Assembly (NCBI GenBank): GCA_947629015.1
Contig: CANRCB010000001.1
Span: 1 to 64,000 of the forward strand
DNA length: 64,000 bases
Source: an uncultured Gemmiger sp.
Lineage (GTDB): Bacteria > Bacillota > Clostridia > Oscillospirales > Ruminococcaceae
Direction: 5' to 3'
The position numbers and the translations under genes are program-made. The notes under the pieces were generated by a model, which did no database searches, was not told the DNA's origin, and was given only the letters and a program-made list of their open reading frames with translations. Of the stretch, positions 43,367 to 52,532 are shown piece by piece; the first letter of the stretch is position 1, and each line of letters opens with the position of its first letter.

Positions 43367-44770
43367 TTGGCTAAAAAACCCGTAAAGATCACCGAGGTCG
43401 TCCTGCGGGACGCGCACCAGTCGCTGCTGGCCACCCGCATGAAGATGGACGAGATGCGCCCCATCCTGCCCGAGATGGACAAGGTCGGCTATTTCTCGGC
43501 CGAGTGCTGGGGCGGCGCCACCTTTGACGCCTGCATCCGCTTCTTGGATGAGGATCCGTGGGACCGCCTGCGCACCATCCGCAAGCTGATGCCCAACACC
43601 AAATTGCAGATGCTGTTCCGCGGGCAGAATATGCTCGGCTACCGGCACTATGCCGACGATGCCGTCGAGTATTTCGTGGCCAAATCCGTCGCCAACGGCA
43701 TCGACATCCTGCGCATCTTTGACGCCCTCAACGACCCGCGCAATCTGGAGACCGCCATCAAGGCCGCCAAAAAGGAAAAGGCGCACGTGCAGGCGTGCAT
43801 CAGCTATACCTTGAGCCCCGTGCACACGAACGACTATTTCGTCGCCTACGCCAAACAGCTCGAGGCCATGGGCGCCGATTCCATCTGCATCAAGGATATG
43901 GCCGGCCTGCTCAAGCCCATGACCTGCTACGAGCTCGTCAAGGCGCTGAAAGAAAACATCTCCATCCCCGTCGATATCCACAGCCACTATACATCGGGCC
44001 TGGCCAGCATGGCCATCTTCAAGGGCATCGAGGCCGGCGCCGACATCGTCGATACCGCCATGAGCCCGCTGGCGCTGGGCACCTCCCATATGCCGACGGA
44101 ATCCCTCGTCGCCGCCTTGCAGGGCACCGACTACGACACAGGCCTGGATCTTGCACAGCTCAACATCGTGCGGGAGCATTTTGCCAAGCTGCGCGAAAAA
44201 TACATTGCCAACGGCCAGATCAACCCCAAGGTGCTCGGGGTCGATGCCAACACGCTGCTCTACCAGGTGCCGGGCGGTATGCTCTCCAACATGATCAAGC
44301 AGCTCAAGGACGCCGGCAAGGAGGACCAGCTTGACGAGGTCCTCAAAGAGATCCCGCGCGTGCGCAAGGATTCCGGCTATCCGCCGCTCGTCACGCCCAC
44401 GAGCCAGATCGTCGGCACGCAGGCGGTGTTCAACGTCATTTTGGGCGAGCGGTACAAGATGGTCACCAAGGAGTTCAAGGGCCTTGTCCACGGTGACTAC
44501 GGCAAGACCCCCGCCCCCATCGACCCTGAATTTTCCAGCATGATTTTGAAGGGCGAGGCGCCCATCACCTGCCGCCCGGCGGACCTGCTGGAGCCGGAGG
44601 TCGAAAAGATGAAGGCCGAGGCCGCCAAGTACGCCATCCAGGAGGAGGACGTGCTCACCTACGCGATGTTCCCGCAGGTGGCGCCCAAATTCTTTGAAAA
44701 GCGCAACGCCCGCCTGCAGGGCGTCGACGCCCTCCACGCTGACTACGAGGCCAAAAGCCACCCGGTGTAA
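43367..44770 (+). CDS. oadA: Pyruvate/oxaloacetate carboxyltransferase subunit (5S/OadA-like)
   Basis: 467 residues, TTG start (LAKKPVKITEVVLRD) preceded by GAGGTG. TIM-barrel metal-dependent carboxyltransferase: LRDAHQSLLATRM (metal Asp), the carbamylated-Lys segment CIKDMAGLLKP, VDIHSHYTSGLASM and the C-terminal YPPLVTPTSQIVGTQAVFNV. It lacks a fused biotin domain, as in 5S transcarboxylase and some OadA forms. No Na+-pumping beta subunit gene is adjacent, so a soluble transcarboxylase is as likely as an oxaloacetate decarboxylase. Confidence 0.9.
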   Translation: MAKKPVKITEVVLRDAHQSLLATRMKMDEMRPILPEMDKVGYFSAECWGGATFDACIRFLDEDPWDRLRTIRKLMPNTKLQMLFRGQNMLGYRHYADDAVEYFVAKSVANGIDILRIFDALNDPRNLETAIKAAKKEKAHVQACISYTLSPVHTNDYFVAYAKQLEAMGADSICIKDMAGLLKPMTCYELVKALKENISIPVDIHSHYTSGLASMAIFKGIEAGADIVDTAMSPLALGTSHMPTESLVAALQGTDYDTGLDLAQLNIVREHFAKLREKYIANGQINPKVLGVDANTLLYQVPGGMLSNMIKQLKDAGKEDQLDEVLKEIPRVRKDSGYPPLVTPTSQIVGTQAVFNVILGERYKMVTKEFKGLVHGDYGKTPAPIDPEFSSMILKGEAPITCRPADLLEPEVEKMKAEAAKYAIQEEDVLTYAMFPQVAPKFFEKRNARLQGVDALHADYEAKSHPV

Positions 44771-44781
44771 AGCCTGGCCTC

Positions 44782-44941
44782 AGACTGTCGAAAAAAGAGC
44801 AGCAAATGCTTTTTGGAGTGCTTGTAGGGGACGGCCTCCGGACGTCCCGCAAACTTTCCGTCGTTGCAACGTTTACGGGGCGTCGAGGACGCCGCCCCCT
44901 ACAGCTTGCCTTGGAATCGCAGTTAACTTTTTTGACACACT
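44782..44941. repeat. GACTGTCGAAAA...GACACACTG intergenic element, copy 1
   Basis: Begins AGACTGTCGAAAAAAGAGCA, contains GTAGGGGACGGCCTCCGGAC, CGTTGCAACGTTTACGGGGC and GCCCCCTACAGC, and ends near TTTTGACACACTG. The second copy is at 58110-58360, with an 80-bp insertion. No gene is supported in 44771-45096 apart from the following terminator. Confidence 0.82.
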
Positions 44942-44975
44942 GAAAGCCGCGCAGGCATCCGCCTGCGCGGCTTTC
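44942..44975 (+). terminator. Terminator of the carboxyltransferase operon
   Basis: Perfect 15-bp stem (44942-44956 with 44961-44975), loop ATCC, ending CTTTC. Confidence 0.7.
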
Positions 44976-45096
44976 GCATGGCTGTGCCGGCGGCCCCGTT
45001 ACCCCTCCGGCGGCGCGGCGCAGACGGCGGGGCCGCAGCGTCCACAGGCCGCGCGCCGCAGCCCGCCAACAGCGCGGCCGCAACAACCGCGCGGGG

Positions 45097-45291
45097 GTGC
45101 GCATCGCCGCGCTGCGCAAGGCGCGGGGGCTATCGCAGCGGGCGCTGGCCGATGCCATGCAGCTGGCGGGGCTGGACATCGACAAAAATGCCGTGCAGCG
45201 CATCGAGAGCGGCCGGCGCTTTGTCACCGATATCGAGCTGTATCACTTCGCGGCGTACTTTGGCGTCAGCGCTGATGCGCTGCTGCAATGA
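45097..45291 (+). CDS. Short XRE-family HTH protein
   Basis: 64 residues from GTG 45097 (RIAALRKARGLSQRALADAM). A single helix-turn-helix: LSQRALADAM, then KNAVQRIESGRRFVTDIELYHFA. The frame stays open upstream without any start codon (RNNRAGVRIAAL), so this may be the remnant of a longer gene or a true minimal regulator. No SD is convincing. Target unknown. Confidence 0.65.
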   Translation: MRIAALRKARGLSQRALADAMQLAGLDIDKNAVQRIESGRRFVTDIELYHFAAYFGVSADALLQ

Positions 45292-45314
45292 GCGCCGGCG
45301 CAAAAAATACAAAA

Positions 45315-45348
45315 AAATCCCGCCCGGATACCCTCCCGAGCGGGATTT
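45315..45348. terminator. Hairpin between the HTH gene and yicC
   Basis: 9-bp stem AAATCCCGC/GCGGGATTT. A run of A precedes it, so on the minus strand it has a T-tail; on the plus strand the tail is weak. Confidence 0.45.
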
Positions 45349-45351
45349 GCC

Positions 45352-45380
45352 TTGCAACTTCGTGCCAAAAATAGTACAAT
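45352..45380 (+). promoter_or_regulatory. Promoter of the yicC-remA-gmk-priA run
   Basis: TTGCAA (45352-45357), 17-bp spacer, TACAAT (45375-45380), about 60 nt before yicC. Confidence 0.65.
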
Positions 45381-45440
45381 GGAAACAAATAGTGGAGGTT
45401 TGCGGCTTTTGGGCCGCGGGCCGATTTCCGGGGTGATACC

Positions 45441-46319
45441 ATGGTACTGAGCATGACCGGCTACGGCCGGGCCGAGCGGGTGCTGAACGGGCGGCAGATA
45501 ACCGTGGAGCTGCGCAGCGTCAACGCACGCTATTTTGAATATTCCTCCCGCCTGCCGCGCCGCTGCGCCTTTATGGAGGACAAGCTCAAAAAGCTGGTGG
45601 CGGCCAGGGTCAGCCGCGGCAAGGTGGAGCTTGGCCTGACGCTGCAGGCCGTCACGGCGCAGGACGTTGTCGTTGCCGTCAACCGGCCGCTCGCCCGGGG
45701 GTACGCCGATGCCTTTGCCGAACTGGCCGAGGCCTTTGGCGTCAACAACGATCTGACCGCCGGCCTTTTGGCCCGCATGCCGGAGGTGCTCGTCCAGACG
45801 GCCGCCTCCGCCGACGAGGAGGCCCTCTGGCAGGACGTGCGGGCCGTGGCGGGCGCGGCGCTGGATGCCTTCCTCGCCATGCGCGCCGCCGAGGGCGAGA
45901 AGCTCCGCGCCGACCTCCTCGCCAAACTCGATACCGCCGAGGCGCTGCTCGGCCGCATCGAGCAGGGCACCGCCGGCCGCGTGCAGGCGTACACCGAAAA
46001 GCTCTACGCCCGCCTCCAGGAACTGCTGGCCGACCGCAATGTCGACGAGAGCCGCCTTGTGACCGAGGCCGCGCTCTTTGCCGACAAGACCGCCATCGAC
46101 GAGGAGACGGTGCGCCTGCACAGCCACATCGCGCAGTACCGCGCGATCCTGGACCTGGACGAGCCTGTCGGCCGCAAGTTGGACTTTTTGACGCAGGAGC
46201 TCAACCGTGAGGCCAACACCATCGGCTCCAAATGCCAGGACGTCGCCATCACGCGGCTGGTGGTGGAGCTGAAATCCGAGATCGAAAAGATCCGCGAACA
46301 ACTGCAAAATATCGAGTAA
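45441..46319 (+). CDS. yicC: YicC-family endoribonuclease
   Basis: 292 residues, the normal length. N-terminus [12 protein letters not shown] is the family signature, followed by [20 protein letters not shown]; the C-terminal DUF1732 part has [24 protein letters not shown]. YicC proteins are RNases in the cytosol. First gene of the classic yicC-remA-gmk order. Confidence 0.95.
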   Translation: MVLSMTGYGRAERVLNGRQITVELRSVNARYFEYSSRLPRRCAFMEDKLKKLVAARVSRGKVELGLTLQAVTAQDVVVAVNRPLARGYADAFAELAEAFGVNNDLTAGLLARMPEVLVQTAASADEEALWQDVRAVAGAALDAFLAMRAAEGEKLRADLLAKLDTAEALLGRIEQGTAGRVQAYTEKLYARLQELLADRNVDESRLVTEAALFADKTAIDEETVRLHSHIAQYRAILDLDEPVGRKLDFLTQELNREANTIGSKCQDVAITRLVVELKSEIEKIREQLQNIE

Positions 46320-46330
46320 GGATGTGCCCC

Positions 46331-46579
46331 ATGCAGCTACTCAACATCGGCTTTGGCAACATGGTCAACACCGACCGCCTTGTCAGCGTCGTCAGCCCCG
46401 ATTCGGCCCCCATCAAGCGCCTTGTGCAGGACGCGCGCGAGCGCGGCGCCCTCATCGATGCCTCCTACGGGCGCAGGACGCGGGCGGTGCTCATCATGGA
46501 TTCCGACCATGTGGTGCTCTCGGCCTATGAGCCGCAGGCCCTTGTCGGCAGCGTGCCGGCACCGGAAGGGGAGGTGTGA
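46331..46579 (+). CDS. remA: RemA-like regulatory protein (DUF370)
   Basis: 82 residues from ATG 46331 ([21 protein letters not shown]). The core [26 protein letters not shown] and [16 protein letters not shown] identify RemA, a DNA-binding regulator of matrix genes in Bacillus. Conserved position between yicC and gmk. Confidence 0.95.
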   Translation: MQLLNIGFGNMVNTDRLVSVVSPDSAPIKRLVQDARERGALIDASYGRRTRAVLIMDSDHVVLSAYEPQALVGSVPAPEGEV

Positions 46580-46583
46580 CGCC

Positions 46584-47153
46584 ATGCAGGGGGAGCATTG
46601 CCTGTTTGTCGTATCGGGGCCGTCCGGCGCCGGCAAGGATACCGTGGTCGCCTGCCTGCGCGCCGCCCATCCCGAGGTGCAGCGCACCGTCTCCGCCACC
46701 ACCCGCGCCATGCGCGCGGGCGATGCCGACGGCGTGAGCTACCATTTCCTCTCCGTGGATGATTTTGAGCGCAGGCTTGCCCAAAACGAGCTGGTGGAGC
46801 ATACCAGCTACTGCGGCAACTACTACGGCACGCTGCGCAGCGAGATCGAGCCCCGCATGGCCGCCGGCATCCCGGTGATTTTGGTCATCGAGGTCGAGGG
46901 CGCCGCCAACATCAAGCGGCTGTACCCCGGCGCCACCACCGTGTTCGTGCTGCCGCCCAGCCTTGAAGAACTGGAGCGCCGCCTGCGCGGCCGCGGCACC
47001 GAGAGCGAGGAAAAGGTCCAAAGCCGCCTGCGCCGCGCCGAAGAGGAGATGGCCCTGGCCGCTGCCTATGACGAGCACATCGTCAACGATACGCCGCAAA
47101 CCTGCGCCGCGGCGCTCTACGCCATCATCCAAAACCGCATGAACGGGCAATAG
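46584..47153 (+). CDS. gmk: Guanylate kinase
   Basis: Phosphorylates GMP to GDP with ATP. 189 residues from ATG 46584. P-loop SGPSGAGKDT (Asp where Ser is usual), GMP-binding RTVSATTRAMRAGDADGVSYHF and SYCGNYYGT. A Lys that usually follows the P-loop glycine is present. Starts 4 nt after remA. rpoZ, often next, is absent: priA begins 36 nt later. Confidence 0.96.
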   Translation: MQGEHCLFVVSGPSGAGKDTVVACLRAAHPEVQRTVSATTRAMRAGDADGVSYHFLSVDDFERRLAQNELVEHTSYCGNYYGTLRSEIEPRMAAGIPVILVIEVEGAANIKRLYPGATTVFVLPPSLEELERRLRGRGTESEEKVQSRLRRAEEEMALAAAYDEHIVNDTPQTCAAALYAIIQNRMNGQ

Positions 47154-47189
47154 ACCGCCCGATACCGCCAAAAAAGTGAGGTGGCGCCG

Positions 47190-49445
47190 TTGCCGCGTGC
47201 CGCGAAGGTGGCTGTCAGTGACGCCACCATCCATTACGATAAGCTCTACACCTACCGCGTGCCCGCCGCGCTCGAGGGGCGCGTGTTCGCGGGCAGCATG
47301 GTGCTGGTGCCGTTTGGCCGCGGCAACAGGCCGCGCATGGCCGTGGTGCTGGAGCTGGCCGACGCGGAGGAGGACCCCCGCCTCAAATCCCTGCTGGACG
47401 CCGCGCCCGAGGACGCCCGCCTGACCCCGCACCTTTTGGAACTCGTGCGGTTTTTGCAGGAGCGCACCTTCTGCACCTGGTTCGAGGCGGTCAAGGCCGT
47501 CATCCCCTACGGCGCGCAGTATTGCCCCGGCACAAAGGACGGGCGCCCCGTGCTCAAAAACCGGCTCGCGCAGCCGAAGGTGGCCGTCTATACGCTGGCG
47601 GCCCCCCTGCCGGAAAAGCCAAAGCCCGGCCCGCGCCAGCAGGCCGCCGTGGCGGCGCTGCAGGCCGGCCCGCGCACACGGCAGGAACTGCTGGCCATGG
47701 GCATCGGCCGCGCCACGCTCGACACGCTGTGCCATAAGGGCGTGCTCCGGGCGCAGGAACGCGCCGCCACGCAGGATCTTCTGGCCGACCTCCCGTTTGA
47801 CCCGCAGCCGCTCGTGCTTTCGCCGGCGCAGCGCGCCGCCTGCGACGCACTGCTCGGGGATCTGCGCGCCGGCGCCCCGCGCGCGGCGCTGCTTTACGGG
47901 GTGACCGGTTCCGGCAAGACCGCCGTGTTTGAGGAACTCATCGCCCAAACGCTGGCGATGGGCCGCAAGGCGCTGGTGCTCGTGCCCGAGATCGGCCTGA
48001 CCCCGCAGATGCTGCGCCGGCTCAAGGCGCGGTTCGGCAGCCGGCTGGCGGTGCAGCATTCCCGCCTGAGCAACACCGAGCGCCTGATCCAGTGGCGCAC
48101 CATCCAGCGGGGCGATGCCGATATCGTCGTCGGCACGCGCAGCGCGGTGTTTGCGCCGCTTTCAAACATCGGCCTCATCGTCATCGACGAGGAGCAGGAG
48201 CACACCTACCAAAGCGAGGCGAGCCCCCGCTACGCGGCGCACGACATCGCCAAAAAGCGCGCCGCGCAGGAGAACGCCCTGCTGGTGTTTTCCTCCGCCA
48301 CGCCCCGCACCGAGACCTGCTATGCCGCCAAAACCGGGCGCATCCGCCTGGTCGAGTTGAACGAACGCTACGGCGGCCGCCCGCTGCCCGGTGTCGATTT
48401 CATTGATATGCGCGCCGAGCTCACCGCCGGCAACCCGCGCGAGGTCAGCGCCCGCCTTGTGGAGGAGCTGGCCCGCAACCTGCAAAGGGGCGAGCAGAGC
48501 ATCCTGCTGCTCAACCGCCGCGGCTACCACACCGTGGGTATGTGCGCGGTGTGCGGGCAGGTGCTCAAATGCCCCAACTGTTCGGTGCCCATGGTCTACC
48601 ACAAGCCGCGGCACGCGCTGCTGTGCCACCACTGCGGGCACCAGGTCTGCCCGCCGCCCGCCGCCTGCCCCGCGTGCGGCGGCCGGATGGTGTACAGCGG
48701 TTTCGGCACGCAGAAGGTGGAGGAGGAGCTGGGCGCCCTGCTGCCCACGGCGCGCATCCTGCGTATGGACCAGGATTCCACCGGGCAGAAAAACGCCCAC
48801 GCGCAGATGCTCGGCCGCTTTGCCCGGCGGGAGTATGATATCCTGCTCGGCACCCAGATGGTGGCCAAGGGGCTGGATTTTGACAACGTGACCCTCGTCG
48901 GGGTGCTTGGCATCGACAGTTTGCTGTTTGGCCAGGGCTTCCGCGCGTACGAGAACGTGTTCAGCCTCATCACGCAGGTGGTGGGCCGCGGCGGCCGGGC
49001 CGACCTGCCGGGCCGCGCCCTCATCCAGACCACCGTGCCCGGGCACCCGGTGCTGCGTTTGGCCGCCGCGCAGGATTACGCCGCCTTTTACAACGAGGAG
49101 ATCGCCTTCCGCAAATACGGGCTGTACCCGCCGTTCTGCGCGTTCTGCGTCGTCGGTTTCTCCGGCGAGAAGGAGGCCGACGCCCTCTTTGCGGCGCGGC
49201 GCTTCGCGGCGCTGCTGGCGCACAACGCCGCGCAGGACAAAACGCTGCCGCTGCGCATCCTCGGCCCGGTGCCGATGAACATCGCGCTGCTGGCCGGCCG
49301 CTACCGCTTCAAGCTCACCCTCAAATGCCGGGGCGACGCCGCGTTCCGCGCCCTTTTGCGCGCCGCCCTCGCCGCCTACGAGGCCGAAAAACTCCCCGCC
49401 AAGGCCGCCGTCACGGTCGATTTCAACTCCGACGGGGACCTTTGA
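47190..49445 (+). CDS. priA: Primosomal replication restart helicase PriA
   Basis: 3'-5' helicase that reloads the replisome at stalled forks. 751 residues from TTG 47190, ten bases after GAGG; GTG 47181 is too close to that site. N-terminal 3'-binding domain (YDKLYTYRVP), Walker A GVTGSGKTAVF, DEEQEHTYQ, and the zinc-binding segment CAVCGQVLKCPNC with CHHCGHQVCP and CPACGG. C-terminal helicase motifs QMVAKGLDF and GRGGRAD are intact. Confidence 0.96.
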   Translation: MPRAAKVAVSDATIHYDKLYTYRVPAALEGRVFAGSMVLVPFGRGNRPRMAVVLELADAEEDPRLKSLLDAAPEDARLTPHLLELVRFLQERTFCTWFEAVKAVIPYGAQYCPGTKDGRPVLKNRLAQPKVAVYTLAAPLPEKPKPGPRQQAAVAALQAGPRTRQELLAMGIGRATLDTLCHKGVLRAQERAATQDLLADLPFDPQPLVLSPAQRAACDALLGDLRAGAPRAALLYGVTGSGKTAVFEELIAQTLAMGRKALVLVPEIGLTPQMLRRLKARFGSRLAVQHSRLSNTERLIQWRTIQRGDADIVVGTRSAVFAPLSNIGLIVIDEEQEHTYQSEASPRYAAHDIAKKRAAQENALLVFSSATPRTETCYAAKTGRIRLVELNERYGGRPLPGVDFIDMRAELTAGNPREVSARLVEELARNLQRGEQSILLLNRRGYHTVGMCAVCGQVLKCPNCSVPMVYHKPRHALLCHHCGHQVCPPPAACPACGGRMVYSGFGTQKVEEELGALLPTARILRMDQDSTGQKNAHAQMLGRFARREYDILLGTQMVAKGLDFDNVTLVGVLGIDSLLFGQGFRAYENVFSLITQVVGRGGRADLPGRALIQTTVPGHPVLRLAAAQDYAAFYNEEIAFRKYGLYPPFCAFCVVGFSGEKEADALFAARRFAALLAHNAAQDKTLPLRILGPVPMNIALLAGRYRFKLTLKCRGDAAFRALLRAALAAYEAEKLPAKAAVTVDFNSDGDL

Positions 49446-49448
49446 CAG

Positions 49449-49734
49449 GGTGGAGTTTGGAGAGTGGAGAGTGGAGTGAAGGTGTGCCGCAAAGCGGCAC
49501 GGGATGGATAAGAGATTCAAAGATAAGAGATAAGAAATAAAAGAGAGAAGAATTTTGGTGTACACTGCGTGTACGGTTAAAAAAATATCGCTGCTTTCCT
49601 CTTACCATGCTCGCGGCGCGGAGCGCCGCACCATATTTTTTCTCTCTTCTCTCTTCTCTTTTCTCTCCACTCTCCACTTTCCACTCTCCACTCTCCACTT
49701 TCCACTCTCCACTCTCCACTCTCCGCACGCGATT
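49449..49734. repeat. GGAGAGTGG/CCACTCTCC inverted-repeat element, copy 3
   Basis: The priA-def gap. Left arm GGAGTTTGGAGAGTGG, hairpin GTGCCGCAAAGCGGCAC, an AT-rich middle with GTGTACACTGCGTGTACGG, and a long right arm of alternating CTCTTCTCTC and CTCCACTTTCC units (more than ten). Largest of the three copies. It must be transcribed if def is in the priA operon. Confidence 0.8.
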
Positions 49735-49767
49735 CTGACTGACCCTGACGATTTGGAGGTTTACACC

Positions 49768-50280
49768 ATGGCTTTGCGCACCATCGTACAGGACGGTGAC
49801 CCCATCCTCAAAAAGGTCTGCCGCCCGGTCATCAATTTTGACGCCCGCCTTGCCACCCTGCTCGACGATATGAAGGAGACGCTGCTCGCCGCCGACGGCC
49901 TTGGCCTTGCGGGGCCCCAGGTGGGCGTGATGCGCCGCCTGTTCGTCTGCCTTGACACCCGCGATATGCCGGAGGGCGACCTCCCGCCGGATTATGAGTA
50001 CAAATTCATCGAGTTCGTCAACCCCGAGATTTTGGAGCGCAGCGACGAAAAGGTCGAGCTGTACGAGGGCTGCCTTTCCTTCCCGGGGCACAACGGCGCC
50101 ATCGCGCGGGCCAAGCACGTCAAGGCAAAGGCGCAGGACCGCACCGGCCAATGGTTCGAGCTGGAGGCCGACGATATGCTCGCCCGCTGCATCCAGCACG
50201 AGAATGACCACCTCGACGGCATCACCATCATGGATCTTGCCACCCGTTTCTATGAGGACGAGCACCCCGATGAGGACTGA
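49768..50280 (+). CDS. def: Peptide deformylase
   Basis: Removes the formyl group from nascent N-terminal Met, the group Fmt (next gene) adds. 170 residues from ATG 49768 (MALRTIVQDGDP), with TTTGGAGG upstream. Motifs: GLAGPQVG (Gly where Ala is usual in motif 1), EGCLSFPG and the metal-binding HENDHLDG. All catalytic residues present. Confidence 0.96.
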   Translation: MALRTIVQDGDPILKKVCRPVINFDARLATLLDDMKETLLAADGLGLAGPQVGVMRRLFVCLDTRDMPEGDLPPDYEYKFIEFVNPEILERSDEKVELYEGCLSFPGHNGAIARAKHVKAKAQDRTGQWFELEADDMLARCIQHENDHLDGITIMDLATRFYEDEHPDED

Positions 50281-50284
50281 CCCC

Positions 50285-51205
50285 ATGCGCATCCTGTTTA
50301 TGGGTACCCCCGATATCGCCGCCCAAAGCCTTGCCGCGCTGCTGGCGGCCGGGCACGAGGTCTGCGGCGTGTTCACCCGCGCCGACAAGCCGGTGGGCCG
50401 CAAACAGGTGATGACGGCGCCGCCCGTCAAGACGCTGGCGCTTGCGCACGGCATCCCGGTCTTTCAGCCCGCCACCCTGCGCGGCGGCGAGGCCGAGGCC
50501 GCCATCCGCGCGCTGGCGCCGCAGCTCATCGTCGTGGTGGCCTACGGGCGCATCCTGCCCCCGGAGCTTTTGCACATCGCGCCGCTGGGCTGCATCAACC
50601 TGCACGTCTCGCTGCTGCCCCGCTACCGCGGCGCCGCGCCCATCCAGTGGGCCGTCCTCAACGGGGATGAGATGACCGGCGTGACCGTCATGCAGCTGGA
50701 CGAGGGGCTGGATACCGGGCCCATCCTGCTGGTGGAGCCGGTGCCCATCGGCGCCGAGACGACGGCCGGCGAGCTGTTTGCCGAGGCCGCGTCCGTCGGG
50801 GCCAAGACGCTCGTCACGGCGGTGGAAAAGCTCGCCCGCGGGGAGCTTGCCCCCACCCCGCAGGACGATGCCAAGGCCACTTTGGCGCCGCCGCTCACCA
50901 AGGAGATGGCCGCGTTCGATTTTACCTGGCCCGCCGCCCGCATCCATGACTGGGTGCGCGGCATGGATCCGTGGCCCATGGCGTATTTTACGCACGGCGG
51001 GAAAAAAATCAAGGTAAAGGGCGCGCGCACGGCCCAAAACCCGCAGAGCGCGCCCCCCGGTACGGTGCTCGCGCTGGACCCGCTGACCATCGCCTGCGGC
51101 GAGGGGGCCATCGCGCTGCTCACCCTCACGCCCGAGGGCGGCAGGCCGATGCCCGGCACCGCGTGGGCGGCCGGCCGCCGCCTGAAAGCCGGTGATGCGC
51201 TGTGA
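50285..51205 (+). CDS. fmt: Methionyl-tRNA formyltransferase
   Basis: Formylates initiator Met-tRNA using 10-formyl-THF. 306 residues from ATG 50285 (MRILFMGTPDIAAQSL). Seen: AYGRILPPELL, the catalytic stretch CINLHVSLLPRYRGAAPIQWA, and MQLDEGLDTGP. The C-terminal tRNA-binding domain is present though short. Starts 4 nt after def; overlaps rsmB by 4 nt. Confidence 0.96.
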   Translation: MRILFMGTPDIAAQSLAALLAAGHEVCGVFTRADKPVGRKQVMTAPPVKTLALAHGIPVFQPATLRGGEAEAAIRALAPQLIVVVAYGRILPPELLHIAPLGCINLHVSLLPRYRGAAPIQWAVLNGDEMTGVTVMQLDEGLDTGPILLVEPVPIGAETTAGELFAEAASVGAKTLVTAVEKLARGELAPTPQDDAKATLAPPLTKEMAAFDFTWPAARIHDWVRGMDPWPMAYFTHGGKKIKVKGARTAQNPQSAPPGTVLALDPLTIACGEGAIALLTLTPEGGRPMPGTAWAAGRRLKAGDAL

Positions 51206-52515
51206 CAGCGCGGTATCTGGCCGTCAAGGCGCTCCTTAGGCAGGAGCAGGACGGCTACGCCGACCTGGTGCTCGACTCCGAGCTGAAAAAATGCGCCCCG
51301 CCGCTTTCCGGGCGGGACGCCGCCTTTGCCGCCGCCGTGTTCTATACGGCCGTCGAGCGGCTGCATCTGCTGGACTGGCAGCTTGCCAAAGCCTGCGCGC
51401 GCCCGCTGCAAAAGCTGGACGCCCCGGTGCGCGCCATCCTGCGCGCCGGCCTTGCGCAGGGGCGGTACATGGGCGTGCCGGCCCCCGCCGCCGTCAGCGA
51501 GAGCGTCAAGCTGGCGCGGGCGTTCGGCAAAACGAGCGCCGCCGCCATGGTCAACGCCGTGCTGCGCAAGGCCCTGGCCATGCCCGCCCCGTGCGAGGCG
51601 GATTTCCCCGACCCGCTCGCCCGCCTCGAGACCTTCTACAGCCTTTCCGGCCCGGTGGCGCGGCTGCTGTGGGAGCAGTACGGCCCCGGGGCGCTTGAGA
51701 TGGCCGCCGCCTTTTACGAAAAGCGCCCCACCGCCGTCCGGGCCAACCCCTTAAAAACGGACGCCGCCGCCCTTACGGCCGCTCTGCAAAGCGAGGGGCA
51801 CACCGTGCAGGGGCCGGGCCCGCTGCCAAACAGCCTGCTCGTCACCTTTTGCGGCAGCCCGGCGGGCAGCCGGGCCTTCCGGCAGGGGCTCTTCCATGTG
51901 CAGGATCTTGCCAGCCAGTACGCGGCGCTGTGCCTTGGCGCCAGGCCGGGGCAGCGCGTGCTGGACCTGTGCGCCGCGCCCGGCGGCAAAACGCTGCTGC
52001 TTGCGCAGCAGATGCAGGATACCGGCACCCTTGTCGCCAACGATGCCGCCGCGCCGCGCGTTGCGCTGCTGCGGCAGGCGCTCGCGCGCGCCGGCGTCCG
52101 CTGCGCCGTGGCTGCCTGCCACGACGCCGCGGCCTGGCAGCCGGAGGGTGCCCCCTTTGACGCGGTGCTGTGCGACGCGCCCTGTTCGGGGCTGGGCGTC
52201 ATCGGCAAAAAGCCGGATATCCGCTACAAGGGGCTGCAAAACAGGGAAGCGCTGTACAATTTACAACAATCCATCCTGCAAAATGCGGCCAAAGCCCTTG
52301 CCCAAAACGGCCGGTTGGTGTATTCTACTTGTACGGTGAACTTTTACGAGGATCAGGCCCAGGTGCAGGCGCTTTTGCAAAGCCGGCCGGAACTCCGCCT
52401 TGTGCCGCCGCCGTTTGCGTTCCCCGGCGCACAGGACACCGGCTTCGGCACGCTGTTTTTGCCCCATAAGACCGGCACCGACGGTTTTTTTGCCGCCGTG
52501 CTGGAAAAACTTTGA
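51202..52515 (+). CDS. rsmB: 16S rRNA (cytosine-967-C5)-methyltransferase
   Basis: SAM-dependent rRNA methylase. 437 residues from GTG 51202, overlapping the fmt stop. N-terminal NusB-like helical domain (FAAAVFYTAVERLHLLDWQL), then the Rossmann core VLDLCAAPGGKTLLL and the catalytic Cys motifs DAPCSGLGVI and YSTCTVNFYEDQ. Normal place in the def-fmt-rsmB-rlmN series. Confidence 0.95.
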   Translation: MTARYLAVKALLRQEQDGYADLVLDSELKKCAPPLSGRDAAFAAAVFYTAVERLHLLDWQLAKACARPLQKLDAPVRAILRAGLAQGRYMGVPAPAAVSESVKLARAFGKTSAAAMVNAVLRKALAMPAPCEADFPDPLARLETFYSLSGPVARLLWEQYGPGALEMAAAFYEKRPTAVRANPLKTDAAALTAALQSEGHTVQGPGPLPNSLLVTFCGSPAGSRAFRQGLFHVQDLASQYAALCLGARPGQRVLDLCAAPGGKTLLLAQQMQDTGTLVANDAAAPRVALLRQALARAGVRCAVAACHDAAAWQPEGAPFDAVLCDAPCSGLGVIGKKPDIRYKGLQNREALYNLQQSILQNAAKALAQNGRLVYSTCTVNFYEDQAQVQALLQSRPELRLVPPPFAFPGAQDTGFGTLFLPHKTGTDGFFAAVLEKL

Positions 52516-52532
52516 CGGGAACGAGGTGCCCC

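Noticed and set aside
44978-45436. 152-aa ORF overlapping the HTH gene
   Set aside because: Arg/Ala-rich out-of-frame translation; the helix-turn-helix lies in the 45097 frame.
49449-49734. Possible CRISPR-like array from repeated CTCCACTTTCC units
   Set aside because: Units are short and contiguous with no spacers of constant length, and no cas gene is present in the window.
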